Made by a program: the position numbers and the translations under genes | The notes under the pieces: generated by a model | Told to the model about the DNA's origin: nothing | The model's database searches: none | The model's input: only the letters and a program-made list of their open reading frames with translations | Assembly: GCF_027172205.1 (NCBI RefSeq) | Contig: NC_070604.1 | Span: 63,629,023 to 63,693,022, forward strand | DNA: 64,000 bases | Direction of reading: 5' to 3' | Source: Podarcis raffonei | Taxonomy: Eukaryota > Chordata > Lepidosauria > Squamata > Lacertidae | In this document: in pieces, positions 1 to 10,440 of the stretch | Layout of the letters: every line of letters begins with the position of its first letter | Numbering within the stretch: the first letter of the stretch is position 1

Positions 1-102
1 GAGACTGCACTTCCCATCATCCTTGACCACTGGTCCTGCTAGCTAGGGATCATGGGAGTTGTAGGCCAAAAGCATCTGGGGGGCCGAGGTTGAGGAAGCC
101 TG
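1..102. mobile_element. Hairpin MITE copy (actcccatcatccc family), cut by window edge
   Basis: Contains cccatcatcc, the core accactggtcctgctagcta and the inverse gatcatgggagttgtag, ending in gaggaagcctg. The same near-palindromic family recurs near 6.1, 6.4, 14.3, 19.6, 25.1, 45.1 and 52.7 kb. The left end lies outside the window. The best copies (19.6 and 25.1 kb) have 8-bp target duplications, as expected for hAT-type MITEs. Confidence 0.6.
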
Positions 103-742
103 GTTTATATGAAAATTTCAAAGAAACCCATTCACAGTGCATTTAAAAATGGGATTTGTTTCCCAAATTAGGTTTTTAACCTCCAGTAACAACCAAACAT
201 TCTCTCTAACCTCAAAGCATCTGTGACTATAAGGTACACAGCACCATGGGTATCTGCATGGCAAGGAATACATTGACTAAAGCACAGACAGGTGAGTCGA
301 GGCAGTGATCCAAACACTACTCTGAAGAGGAAACATGTAACTAAGCATCCTAGCTGAACTGGGGCAAAGGTTTTCCCCCAGTACTAAATGTCACAGCGTT
401 ATAGTAAACTGCTTTGAGGGCTGTTGTTGTTTTTTACAATCTAGTGATATATGAATTTGACTAAACAAGATAAATAAGAAAAAATAATACTGTAACGGAT
501 CTGAACATCATCTGGTATTATCCCACTGCACAAAAGCTAGATCCAGGCCAAGCAAGCAGTTATAATTATCCTGACGAGAGTATTAGCAACATCCCAGTTT
601 ATAGCCAGGTCAGAGGGCAGCAAGACCATGCATGAAGAAGATGCCGTGTGCATTTATTTCTAAAAATGCAGTAGTTCCTCTGTGTTGTAATTCTATTAAA
701 TTATGGTTAATATCAAAGCCAACTGCCTAATTTCCTCTTTAG

Positions 743-857
743 ATATTGGCTATGAGAATATGATCAACACAATGCTCAGAGACCTCTTCAAATTACTGGT
801 AGCTTGTGTGGCAGAACCCACAGAATCCATCTCTAGAGTTGGGTGCTCCTGTATCAG
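743..857 (+). CDS. ARFGEF3: ARFGEF3 exon (sixth from last)
   Basis: A 115-nt exon between a polypyrimidine-AG acceptor (ttcctctttag) and a gtaata donor. It begins with two bases that complete a codon and then reads IGYENMINTMLRDLFKLL and on to SRVGCSCI. It ends with AG, which joins the first A of the next exon to make Arg. It belongs to the helical C-terminal half of the BIG-type protein. Confidence 0.93.
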
Positions 858-3800
858 GTAATATGGCTTTCATTTCTATATTTACACATAGGTCCAGTTT
901 GCACATAACACTAAAGCTCACAGGTCCTTTGGGGGTGCACACAATTAGACATGAAATACTAATGTGAAAGTTAAAATTATCTCTAGTTAAAGAAGGTATG
1001 GGTTCTAAAGGCTTCTGCAGAAAATGTCAGAAAATTATTCTTTGCCAACTCAAAGTTCAGACTTTGAAAGCACCTTTCCACCCAGTAACTCTGCGGCTTT
1101 GAAAGCAGTTTGCGTCACTTCCCTTCATACTTGAAGTATGGGGAGAAATACATTGGTTACTCCTTCAAGCCTTACACAGGAAGTGCAAACAGAGCATGTT
1201 CAAGTGATGTTCCAAGGTGCCTTGATCCAAGCTTATATATTGGGCTTCACTTGGCTCTTCATAGATCTACATCAATAAGAAAAGCCGTTTTGGCTTTTGA
1301 GCTAATCCCAGTTTTGCAATCGTGTTGTGAAATGGTTATTGGCTGGTTATCGGCTTCATGGTCTTTTCCCTTATCTATAGATATGTTCTAGTGACAGCTG
1401 GTCCTGTTTTTACAGAAGAAATGTGGAGGCTGGCATGCTGTGCACTGCAGGATGCCTTCTCAGCAACTCTTGAGCCAGTGAAGGTATCCCTTGCATTTAA
1501 CCGGGTGCCGCAAGCATCTCTCCTAATATGTGGCTACTATTTTCTTAGACTGTTGCTCTCATCTATGATTACTTAGATAGCAAACACCTTGGAGGGTGGG
1601 GAGCATTGGTTGTTTGAACTAGCATCTCTGTGTGGATGATGTATAAGCAGCCAGCAAGATTTCTGCAATGACAGCGCTTTGGGAAAGCAGCTCAACCATC
1701 ACAGATGGTTTGATGGCTTATGGTCTCTACTCATATAGAAAAAAACAACATCTCTGCATAAGCTCAGGCAGGAGCTTGAAGTTAGCTCCACACACACTTA
1801 AGGCAATAAAATAAGTGGGGTACAACCTGTGCATGACCCATTCTAGTGGGCACTTCCAGACTGTCACTAGTGAGCTCTTTAGAAAAATAACACACAAGTA
1901 AGCTTTTAAAAAAAAAACAAGTTGAAAGATCATTATGATGAAAGTACATCAGGTTCATCAATTAGGTATGTGTGTGAGAAAGAAAGAAACTGATGTCAGC
2001 CCAGGGGTCAGCAAACTTTTTCAGCAGGGGGCCAGTCCACTGTCCCTCAGACCTTGTGGGGGGCCAGACTATATTTTTTTTTGGGGGGGGGGATGAATGA
2101 ATTCCTATGCCCCACAAATAACCCAGAGATGCATTTTAAATAAAAGCACACATTCTACTCATGTAAAAACACCAGGCAGGCCCCACAAATAACCCAGAGA
2201 TGCATTTTAAATAAAAGGGCACATTCTACTCATGTTAAAACATGCTGATTCCCAAACCATCCACGGGCCGGATTTAGAAGGCAGTTGGGCCGGATCCGGT
2301 CCCCAGGCCTTAGTTTGCCTACCCATGGCTTAATATAACCTAGCACAATATAACCTAGCACAATCTTTTTTTAAAATCAACCCTATTGGTTGCTTAGCAT
2401 TCAGAATACACACTGAACATCTGGTGCTGTTTCTCTGCAGAATCTGTTGGGCTATTTCCACAGCGGCTCTGAAAACTTCAGTGGGGATGCCTGTGAGGTG
2501 AAAGTGGCAGCCCCTTCCCTTTCTCCTAGTGCTGAAGCCGAATATTGGAGAATACGGGCCATGGCTCAACAGGTGAAGACTTTGAGAGATATAATGAACA
2601 AAATGCATATTAAGTTAAACCTAGGCACTGGTGCAGGATTCACACTTCTACAGTAACCAGTTGGATTTGCATGCTTAGCTGTGACTGGATTGTTTCCTGT
2701 GGGCTTTGCTTTTACAAACAGTTCATGGTGAGATTTCTTAATTGTTTTAAGCTGTCTTTTTTATACCATTTCAATTAAGGAACAGTCAGGTATTGATGCC
2801 AACATTAATTAAGCATTTTAAGATGGCTAGGCCTGATACACCTCCATTTAGTGAATGCTTCTTCTCTTGCCAAGTTGATAATCTTTGAATGGGCTGGACC
2901 ATGAAACTTTTTTGTAATGAAACCTAGTCTTCCTTTTTTTCTTTCCTCACATGAAACTATTTAACTCAGTAGTGGGTTTATCTGGGCAGAGAGCATCACT
3001 TGCTGTGCTGGGTGTTGCCACTTTTAGAATTCCATTTACAGTCCTGGGTTAAGGATATATAAAGAACTGCCTTGTACCAAATGAGGCCTTCAACCCATCT
3101 AACCCCCTGCTGCCTGCTCTGTGTTGTGAATGGATGCAGTTTATGAGCTCCTCAACCTTTTACACAGTTCTGCTGTGGGAATTCCAGAGCCAGGACTTGG
3201 GACATCTACATGTGCAAATTGTGTGCTCTGCTGCTATGTTACGTCCCCTTCCTGAATTGGCCCAGGGCTTTAACAAGTTGGTATTATTTGTTTCTGTAGG
3301 TGTTCATGTTAGACACACAGTGCTCCCCCAAAACGCCAAACAACAAAGAAGGGTTTGAGCATGCTCAGTCCTGTGTGCTTATCATCGAGTTGCCTCCTGA
3401 TAAGAAGCCCAATGGTCATACGCAGAAAAGGTAAGGTGACTTGTTTATTACAAGACCCAGAGGGCAAAGCAGGACATGAGACAGGTGCAGGGAATAAAGG
3501 GACATCTATTTAAATCTGGGCAGATTTGTTTCTCGTGGCAAAGCATGAAAGGCAATCCATGCTGACCCTCAAGGGGCACTTTTTCTCATCCTGTCATCCC
3601 AGTCTTGACTCAAGCTAAACGCTTGCCATGATTGGCTATGTTGAACATTTACCTTGGTCCCAGTAGCTTGCATTAGATGCAGACCTTCATTGCAGATCTT
3701 AGACTCCCATCTGTAATGCAGAATACAAACCAGTCACAGTATATGGGGAAAGTGCAGGATATTTAGGAAAACATGGCTTCACGAGCAGTTATTGCAGAAA

Positions 3801-6800
3801 GCCACCGGCTCTTAAATCCGAATTGCTATAATTATTATTAAAGGCATTTTGCAACAACAGCGAGCAACATTTTAGGAATATATATAAGCATTCTCTTTCT
3901 GGATCAGACCTAGCCCCAGCACTTTGTTTTGTAGCCAGATGCCTTACCAAATGATGTTGAATTGATGCTTGCCTCTGTTGCATGTCTGGCAATCAGTTGC
4001 ACTGCCTCTGTTCATTCAGCTAGCATGGTTAATAGTTGTTGTTAGGCTCTCGTTCACGGCTGGGAGATGGTCAAGAATAGGGGTGAAAGGAAGATGCTCC
4101 GCCTCTTCTACAGCTATGCAAACTGTCTCCCTCCCTGCCCCCCAATCCTTCCAGAGGGCTTGTCCTAACTGATTTTAGAAGTTTCTTTAGAGTTATTTCT
4201 GCCTCTTCTTCTTCCCCTTAACTGCAGTAGCAAAGCAAGTGTCTGCTACAAGGTTTGCAGCACATAGTGTGGAAGATGAGGAACACAGAAAGAAGGTGCC
4301 TTATATTGAGTCAGAGCATTGCTCCATCTACACTGAATGGCATTAGCTCTCCACATTTTCAGGGGCTTCTCCCATCCTAACCTGGGATTGAACAGGGGAT
4401 TGAACCAAGCACCTTCTGCATGTAAAGTGTGTGCTGTAGCACTGAGCTACAATTGTTCCTCTGGGGGTTTTCCCGCTATAATGATTTTATAGCCTAATCA
4501 GTCACTCTTGAGCCAGAGAAAATAATGTTCATGCTGCCCATGTTGTGCCTACACAGAAAACACCGTGATAAAAAATGGATGATGTATGAAGGGGACCTTA
4601 CTGCCTAATTTGTTTTAGCAGCTTGTTTATAGTAAAGTATGGCTGCTCCCTATTGATAAGGCTTGCTGCAACAGTGAGTTGGTTGTTTGCTTGCTTGCTT
4701 GCGCCTGTCTTGCATGCACAGCTCTGTAACCGTGCTGGCCTTTTGTAGAGTTCCTCTTTTCCTATCTGATTTTCTTTCCTTTCTTTTTTTTGAATGCCGC
4801 CCATCAATGCACAGGAAGCTTGGGTAAGGGAGCATTTCAGCCTAATGCAAAAGGCAAAATAAAAGTCCTTGATTTAATATCTATTCTCTTCCACAGAAAA
4901 TACTGTTTTAGCTAGGCAGTCCTAGCAATAAAAGAAACTGCTGTTTGCCAACCGCCTAGGTTGAAAGGTTACATATTCCACCCCCTCCCAATTCTCAGGC
5001 TGCTTTTTGCCAAGAATTGGGCCAGTGCAGCTGTAGCTGCAACCGCTTGATGTGCTGGAACCTCTGTCCGAAATGTTCTTGGAATGGGAGGTTTCACTCC
5101 CACAAGAAAGTTTCATGTATATAGTCCCCTCACCACAGTGTTGTGTGAGTGCACGAAATATGGGGGACTCTCCCGCCCCCATGCACAATGCTGGCACTTT
5201 TCAATATGTCACTGTATGGTTTGCATGCACTTTAAAAGGGAAGCACAGCCCCAGAGCCCCTTGCACCACTGAGCCGAGGTCCGCATGCAGCTGGGGCACA
5301 ACACTTTGGTCAGACATCAGCTTCTGCCTCGAGAATTTCTATAGCGGGTCACTTTTGATGAGGCCCATAAAATGAATGCCAGAGTGCAACCACTAGAGAG
5401 TGTCACAGCACAAGAGAAGGGATATATTTTTCAAGGACGTGGGCAGAAATGGAAGGCCTGGGGGCTGGGGGAAGAGATTCAAGCTCAGAAAACAAATGCC
5501 AATCTATTTCAAGGTAGCTACATTTCCTTGAGGCTGACTGGATGCAGAACAAACCAATTTGTTTGTTTTCATTCATGCTCAAATAATATATTCTCCACCT
5601 GAAAATGCTAGCTTTGTGTTCCTAATTACTGCTGCAATCCTATGCATTGTTATTCAGAAGTAACTCATTGGTACTTATTCCCAGGTAACTGAGTTTATGA
5701 CTGCAGCCAAAGACTTAACCTTTTATTTTCTTTATGCACACAAAATAGAGAATAGCACACTGTCCAGACCATCATCTGACCCATATCTATAAACTTATTC
5801 ATGGTGGTAAATAGGCCAAGTATCCACTGTGGCTTGAATGTTTGGCCTTTCATTCGTATTCTTTGGTGCAATACCAAGGTATACATACATCCAGTTTTTT
5901 CCTGATAAATTCCCTTATAGAAACCCTGGGATGTTGTTCACTTTCCTCCATTTTCAAATAATGTTTTGTTTAATGTTACATTGCTATAATAATGAACTAT
6001 CCATGTTACAAAACACATTATACTAATGTATAAATGGAAGACTAACATAAATGTTGAGGATTTTGCATGATAACTCTTTAAAGCAAATATGGGGAACCTA
6101 TTGCCCTTCAGGTGTTGCTAGACTGCAACTCCCATCATCCCTGAGTGTCGGCTATCTGGGCTAGGACTGTTGGGACTTGAGAGTCCAGTGGCGTGTGGAG
6201 GGGCACAGGTTTCCCAATCTCTGATGTCAAGGAATATGTCTCCTTGGAGGAAAGGTGGCATATTAATATAATAAATAAAAATATTTTAATTTGTGGGGAG
6301 TGTTAAATTCAGTTTGGGTCAAAATTGTAGGAGAACGCAGGGAAAAAATGGATTGTGCATGTTGCCTGGACAATATTGATTCAGAGCAGCCTTTCCCAAC
6401 TTGGTGCCCTTCAACTTGGTGCCAATAGCAATTATAGGAATTATAGTCCAGAATATATGGAACAGTACCTGGTTGAGGAAGGTTGGCACAGAGATAGTGT
6501 TTTGAGGAATTTTTTGTAAGTAGCTATCATAATGATTGTGATATAGTTATAAATTCACCAGCTGGAGTTCCTTGGAGGAGCAGTAGGGTATAAATTCAAG
6601 TGATTTAAAAATATTATTGAGATACTCAGTGTGCTTGTCATTTCTTCCCCCAACCCCTTCCACCTTTTGGCTGCATGAAGTATCCCTTTCAGAACAATTG
6701 TAGTGAGCCTGCTGTCCCACCAAGTGCTGCTGCAGAATTTGTACGATATTTTGTTGGAAGAGTTTGTGAAAGGGCCCTCGCACTCTGAAGAGAAGGCTGC

Positions 6801-8793
6801 GCACCAACCACCGGAAACTAAACTGGCAGGCTTCCTCAGGTACATTTCTATGCAGAACTTGGCTGTCATCTTTGACTTGCTGCTGGATTCCTACCGGACA
6901 GCCAGAGAGTTTGATACGAGGACTGGGCTGAAGTGCCTGCTCAAAAAGGTCTCTGGCATTGGTGGAGCTGCCAACTTGTACCGCCAATCAGCGATGAGCT
7001 TCAACATTTACTTCCATGCCTTGATCTGCGCTATTATGACCAACCAGGAAAACATCACTGCAGAGCAGGTGAAGAAAATCCTCTTTGAAGATGACGAAAG
7101 AAGCACCGATTCATCCCAACAGTGCTCTTCGGAAGATGAAGACATTTTTGAAGAGACAGCCCAAGTAAGCCCACCAAGGGGGAAGGAGAAGAGGCAGTGG
7201 AGAGCCAGGCTGCCATCTCTGAGTGTCCAGCCTGTCAGCAATGCAGACTGGGCTTGGTTAATCAAAAGGCTTCATAAGCTCTGCATGGAGTTATGCAACA
7301 ACTATATTCAAATGCATCTGGATTTGGAAAGCAGTGCCGATGAGCTCCCGGTCTTCCGAGGGGACCCCTTCTTCATCCTTCCGTCCTTCCAATCTGAAAC
7401 ATCCACCCCATCTACCGGTGGGCTCTCTGGGAAGGACACCCCTTCGGAAGATGACAAAAGCCAAATAAGGGATTCCCTGACGGAGAATGTCACTCCCAAA
7501 GGAGGAAGTGGAGATATACTGCTGCTTCCGCCCTTGAGCCCCAAAACAGAGAAGAGAGACCAAGGCAGGAGAAAAGAGTGGTGGGAGAGCGCTGGCAACA
7601 AAATCTACACCATTGCCACAGACAAAACTATATCGAAGCTCATGACAGAATATAAGAAAAGGAAACAGCAGCATAACCTGGCCACTTTTGCCAAAGAGAT
7701 GAAAGTCGACAAGAAAGGGGACCCGCTAAGCACGAGAGGGCCAGATTCCCCACTCCCGCAAAGGCCTCAAAATCTGGTTGATCAGGGCCAAATGAGGCAC
7801 TCCTTCAGTGCAGGGCCAGAGATTTTGAGACAGGAGAAGAGGTCACGCTCTGGGTCAACGGTCAGTTCACTCAACATATCCGTCCGGGATGGTGAGGCGC
7901 AAATACAGGTAAGAAAACAGGCCGACGGAGAAACTTAAAATGGAAGAAAATATGCCTTTTCAATTGCAGTAGTTGTTTCCCTTGTTTGGGATTAAGCAGA
8001 AAGCAGGTCTTCCGGAAATATGCATTCATTATTGTAAAATATAACACACACTTGTGCTTGCAGGGGCAGCCTTAAGCACTGGGCACTTGGGGTAAAATAT
8101 TAAGGTGTCCCATACAGCCACACCCACCTGCCCACTGACCCTTGCAACCTCTGGGCCAGAACAGCCCATTATACCCCATGTTCTATCAAGCTTCAGGTTC
8201 TTTGTGAGTTTCTTATGGTAACTAACAGCCTCGACAGGTGGTTTGTGACACTTCCTACAATAACTTGGCATATCCAGTACTTTCCATTGCTGTCCGTTGC
8301 CTTTCTTTTAGTTTTTCATTTTAGTGTGTTTGCCACACCAGCTACTCCTTCATGCATCTCGGCCTTACCAAAATGAATCATATGCATGGTGAACCAAGAT
8401 GGGGTGGAAAAGTTAATTATAGGACCAGCCCTCGGTGGCAGGCTGTGTTTTGAACCTTAAAGACTTTTTCATTGGGCAACTTAAGTTTGATGCTGACATT
8501 TTTCAGAAATTACTTCATATTTACATTATGAGCTATATTCTTCACGATGTTTTTACACAGCTATATAGTTACAGATTTCTTCTCTCCCTGTATCATTTTA
8601 GGCATGGACCAACATGGTATTAACAGTTCTTAACCAGATTCAGGCCCTTCCAGACCAGATCTTCACAGCTCTCCAGCCAGCTGTGTTCCCTTGCATCAGT
8701 CAGCTGACTTGTCATGTGACTGACATTCGAGTTCGCCAGGCTGTGAGAGAATGGTTGGGCAGAGTGGGAAGAGTGTATGACATTATTGTGTAG
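743..8793 (+). CDS. ARFGEF3: ARFGEF3 (BIG3), 3' part: last six coding exons
   Basis: Brefeldin A-inhibited GEF family protein 3, a large cytoplasmic/secretory-pathway protein of about 2,170 residues in human. It is known for controlling insulin and glucagon granule formation and for binding prohibitin-2 in tumour cells. Six exons are seen: 743-857, 1381-1483, 2441-2572, 3300-3430, 6693-7908 and 8602-8793. Each has an AG acceptor and GT donor, and the phases join without conflict, giving 628 residues plus a stop. The Sec7-like and N-terminal parts lie upstream of the window. Recognised stretches include INTMLRDLF, TEEMWRLACCALQDAFSATL, YRQSAMSFNIYFHAL and VREWLGRVGRVYDIIV. The neighbouring SMIM28, HEBP2 and NHSL1 match the human gene order, which supports orthology. 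Identity rests on remembered human sequence, not a search. Confidence 0.95.
1381..1483 (+). CDS. ARFGEF3: ARFGEF3 exon (fifth from last)
   Basis: A 103-nt exon after acceptor cttatctatag and before donor gtatcc. It reads YVLVTAGPVFTEEMW and on to ATLEPVK, and ends in phase 0. An apparent Met start at 1358 lies inside the intron and is not a real start. Confidence 0.93.
2002..2327. mobile_element. hAT-like non-autonomous DNA element with internal 70-bp duplication
   Basis: Starts caggggtcagcaaact and ends tagtttgcctacccatg, imperfect terminal inverted repeats of the CAGGGGTC-type common in hAT elements. The interior has a block (ccacaaataacccagagatg...) present twice, at about 2112-2175 and 2183-2245. 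Flanking 8-bp duplications are not clear, so the copy is old or its ends are worn. Confidence 0.6.
2441..2572 (+). CDS. ARFGEF3: ARFGEF3 exon (fourth from last)
   Basis: A 132-nt phase 0/0 exon after acceptor ttctctgcag and before donor gtgaag. It reads NLLGYFHSGSENFSG and on to EAEYWRIRAMAQQ. The serine/glycine-rich first half is variable; the EAEYWRIRAMAQQ end is the conserved part as I remember the family. Confidence 0.92.
3060..3122 (-). mobile_element. Degraded tRNA-derived SINE fragment (body only)
   Basis: Resembles the 3' body of the SINE at 4278-4460, aligning with its gaaggtgccttatattgagtc portion, but the tRNA-like half is absent. Very short and worn. Confidence 0.3.
3300..3430 (+). 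CDS. ARFGEF3: ARFGEF3 exon (third from last)
   Basis: A 131-nt exon after acceptor tgtttctgtag and before donor gtaagg. It reads VFMLDTQCSPKTPNN and on to LIIELPPDKKPNGHTQK, and ends with AG that joins the A at 6693 to make Arg. From memory, the human protein has about four more residues at this junction, which would fit a microexon in the following 3.26-kb intron. I looked for a 12-nt candidate with flanking AG/GT and did not find a convincing one. Confidence 0.92.
4278..4460 (-). mobile_element. tRNA-derived SINE, minus orientation
   Basis: Read on the minus strand it has a tRNA-like head: a box-A-like TAGCTCAGTGCTACAG, an anticodon-arm region with TTTACATGCAGAAGG, and a box-B-like GGTTCAATCCC. 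A non-tRNA body with TATAAGGCACC follows. The same family is present in plus orientation at 52965-53128, where the head is better preserved. Confidence 0.6.
5631..5708. repeat. Inverted-repeat element, GCAATCCTATGCA family, copy 1
   Basis: Reads gctgcaatcctatgcattg with a middle of ttcagaagtaact and ttattcccaggtaact. The repeated phrase is shared with 17540-17592, 24424-24495, 27305-27356 and 32245-32335. The best copy (32245) has inverted ends, suggesting an old MITE. Confidence 0.5.
6090..6222. mobile_element. Hairpin MITE copy, diverged
   Basis: Matches the family by ggggaacctattgccc..., gactgcaactcccatcatcc and, at the right, gcacaggtttcccaatc, the inverse of the left end. The middle is diverged. 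Confidence 0.5.
6241..6295 (+). repeat. LINE-type 3' tail (CR1/L2-like)
   Basis: A short stretch ggaaaggtggcatattaatataataaataaaa, the usual tail phrase of CR1/L2-like LINEs and SINEs that use them. No coding part remains. Confidence 0.35.
6387..6486. mobile_element. Hairpin MITE relative (cagcctttcccaac ends), worn
   Basis: Starts cagcctttcccaac and ends gaggaaggttgg, an imperfect inverse. The interior retains aattatagtccag from the attgtagtcc core. Old and diverged. Confidence 0.4.
6693..7908 (+). CDS. ARFGEF3: ARFGEF3 large penultimate exon
   Basis: A 1216-nt exon, acceptor tatccctttcag, donor gtaaga. It starts with one base that completes a codon, then TIVVSLLSHQVLLQNLYDIL. The first part is helical and HEAT-like (VSLLSHQ to FHALICAIM). 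A strongly acidic serine-rich linker follows (FEDDERSTDSSQQ, SSEDEDIFEETAQ), then a conserved block around WLIKRLHKLCMELCNNYIQM. The rest is a Ser/Pro/Lys-rich, probably disordered stretch with conserved islands EWWESAGNKIYTIATDKTIS and GQMRHSFSAGPEILRQ. It ends in phase 0 at EAQIQ. Large open frames on the opposite strand here are shadows. Confidence 0.95.
8602..8793 (+). CDS. ARFGEF3: ARFGEF3 terminal coding exon and stop codon
   Basis: A 192-nt exon after acceptor tatcattttag, phase 0: 63 codons plus TAG. It reads AWTNMVLTVLNQIQALPD and on to AVREWLGRVGRVYDIIV-stop, the highly conserved carboxy terminus of ARFGEF3. It was found by joining to the AQIQ end of the preceding exon; the open stretch is too short to stand out by itself. 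Confidence 0.93.
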   Translation, partial: AWTNMVLTVLNQIQALPDQIFTALQPAVFPCISQLTCHVTDIRVRQAVREWLGRVGRVYDIIV

Positions 8794-10134
8794 TAGATAC
8801 TGGATGCAGTACCCACTAGAGAATGAATTGAAGGCATACAAATATAAAGTGCAGTTATTGAAATGTTATCTTTTGAAAGTGATGAGGTAACTGTCTATTT
8901 GCTGGTAATTAGAAACTGGCAACATCTGTCCCATGCCGTTAACTGCTTAAGAGCACAGTTCAGTCTTGCTCATGCCTACAAGAGCATGTGGTAACCACAG
9001 TGTGCTTATACATCAAGTATCCCAAAATAATACTGTATATTAAATCTGAAAATGCTGTTTTAAGTCAGGCTGATATATGAAAACTCAGTATATTGATGTT
9101 GCATATTTTTCAAAGAGTGAAGTATTTCTCTACAGGGAAAAGGCAGTGGAATGACGGTGGCACAAAATGGACACCTTCACAAAAGTAGGCTAGACACAGA
9201 ACAACCAAAGTGAGAGCCTGCTTTTCACAAACCTTCAGTGTGGCATCAACATCTTCCCACTCCAGTGCAATTTTGACTTAAGTACATTCTGAATGCAAGC
9301 TCTTTGATTTTCTGAAGAGTACAACAGATGCATAGGTGTCTTTAGTATAGAACCTTTTTGTGCCCCCAAAACTGGCAGACTGACATTTGAAAGTATCTTA
9401 ATTTTAAAAAATAAATACAAATTGATGGAAATCAATGAGCTGTTTCAATAAATTGTTCATGTAAAACGTGACATGAGAAACAGATGGCCCAAATTAAAAA
9501 ACTGATACATTTTCAAAATTCACAGTGCACATTTCATTTTCTATCACACACTGGGGTGGTGGTGAGAATCAGCCGTGCACTGGCTTCTGAGCCCCTTTTA
9601 ATGTGATTTTGTGACATCCTAGATGTGGATGCGGTATGGTGTGATATGGCAAGAGCAGCTTGCCTGGTGGAGCATCGGTGTTGCTGACCAAGAGGAGGGA
9701 TGAGCAACTGTGTAGTTGGGGCTGTTCTGTCACACAGCCCTTATCACACCTTTCCTCTTCCTCCCAGAAGTGATAGCAACACTCCTATTGGAAGGCTGTT
9801 CCTGCAGTTCTGCCCCACTGGGGGAAGGACTGTTATGCTATGGTGCTGGAAGCTGTCTAGGGAGGAAATAGTTAATTCTGTATAGGATAACACATGCCAA
9901 AAGCCATAGACTTCTAAGAGGTTTCGCCTCCTTTGATGTCAAGCCAAAGGTCTTTAAGTAAGGGAAAAGATCATAAATATGACTACAGAAAAGAAACATA
10001 AAGCTGCAACTTGCCTGTTTTCTACAACAGCTGCCTTGTCCCATTCCTACATTGTAGGTGAACATGTCGGATGCTTGACTACTGCCCCAGAATTCCCTCT
10101 GTGGCCACCTCAATTTGTTTTTTTCTCCATGAAA

Positions 10135-10325
10135 AGAAATAAAATAATTATGTAGATTTGGAAGGTGGTACCTATTTTATGCTCTCATCTGTCCTGTGAG
10201 GCTGCTTAGTTTGAGAAAAGGGTAAAGCAGCCTTCATATCGGAACAGGGATTTGAACAGAGACCTTTCACCCTGGTCCTTTTAAATCTACTTCCTTTATC
10301 CAAGCTGTCTAGCATACACAGCTAA
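10135..10325 (-). mobile_element. CORE-SINE/MIR-like copy, minus orientation
   Basis: On the minus strand it reads a box-B-like GTTCAAATCCC and then GCAGCCTCACAGGACAG...AAAATAGGTACCACCTT, similar in order to the better plus copy at 42722-42872. Diverged. Confidence 0.4.
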
Positions 10326-10374
10326 ATATATAGTCCATTAATTAGAAAAGGGCCTATAAAATATGGGTGTGGCC

Positions 10375-10440
10375 ACCTTTATTTATATGCCACAGTTATA
10401 TGTTGCCTATCTCCCACTGCATTCAAGGTGGTCCATAATT
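10375..10440 (-). repeat. LINE/SINE tail fragment, minus orientation
   Basis: Reads tttatttatatgccacagttat...ttcaaggtggtcc, the reverse of the CR1/L2-like tail phrase (ccaccttgaatg...atataaataaa). Confidence 0.35.

Noticed and set aside
1358-1380. Start codon at 1358 for the ARFGEF3 frame
   Set aside because: It lies before the acceptor AG at 1379-1380; the exon joins in phase to 743-857.
4278-4460. tRNA gene candidate on the minus strand (also 52965-53128 plus)
   Set aside because: Box A and B look tRNA-like, but the arms do not pair well and a SINE body follows; these are tRNA-derived SINEs.
6547-6987. 146-codon minus-strand frame (and other minus frames over 7008-7674)
   Set aside because: Antisense shadows of the large ARFGEF3 exon; no protein features.
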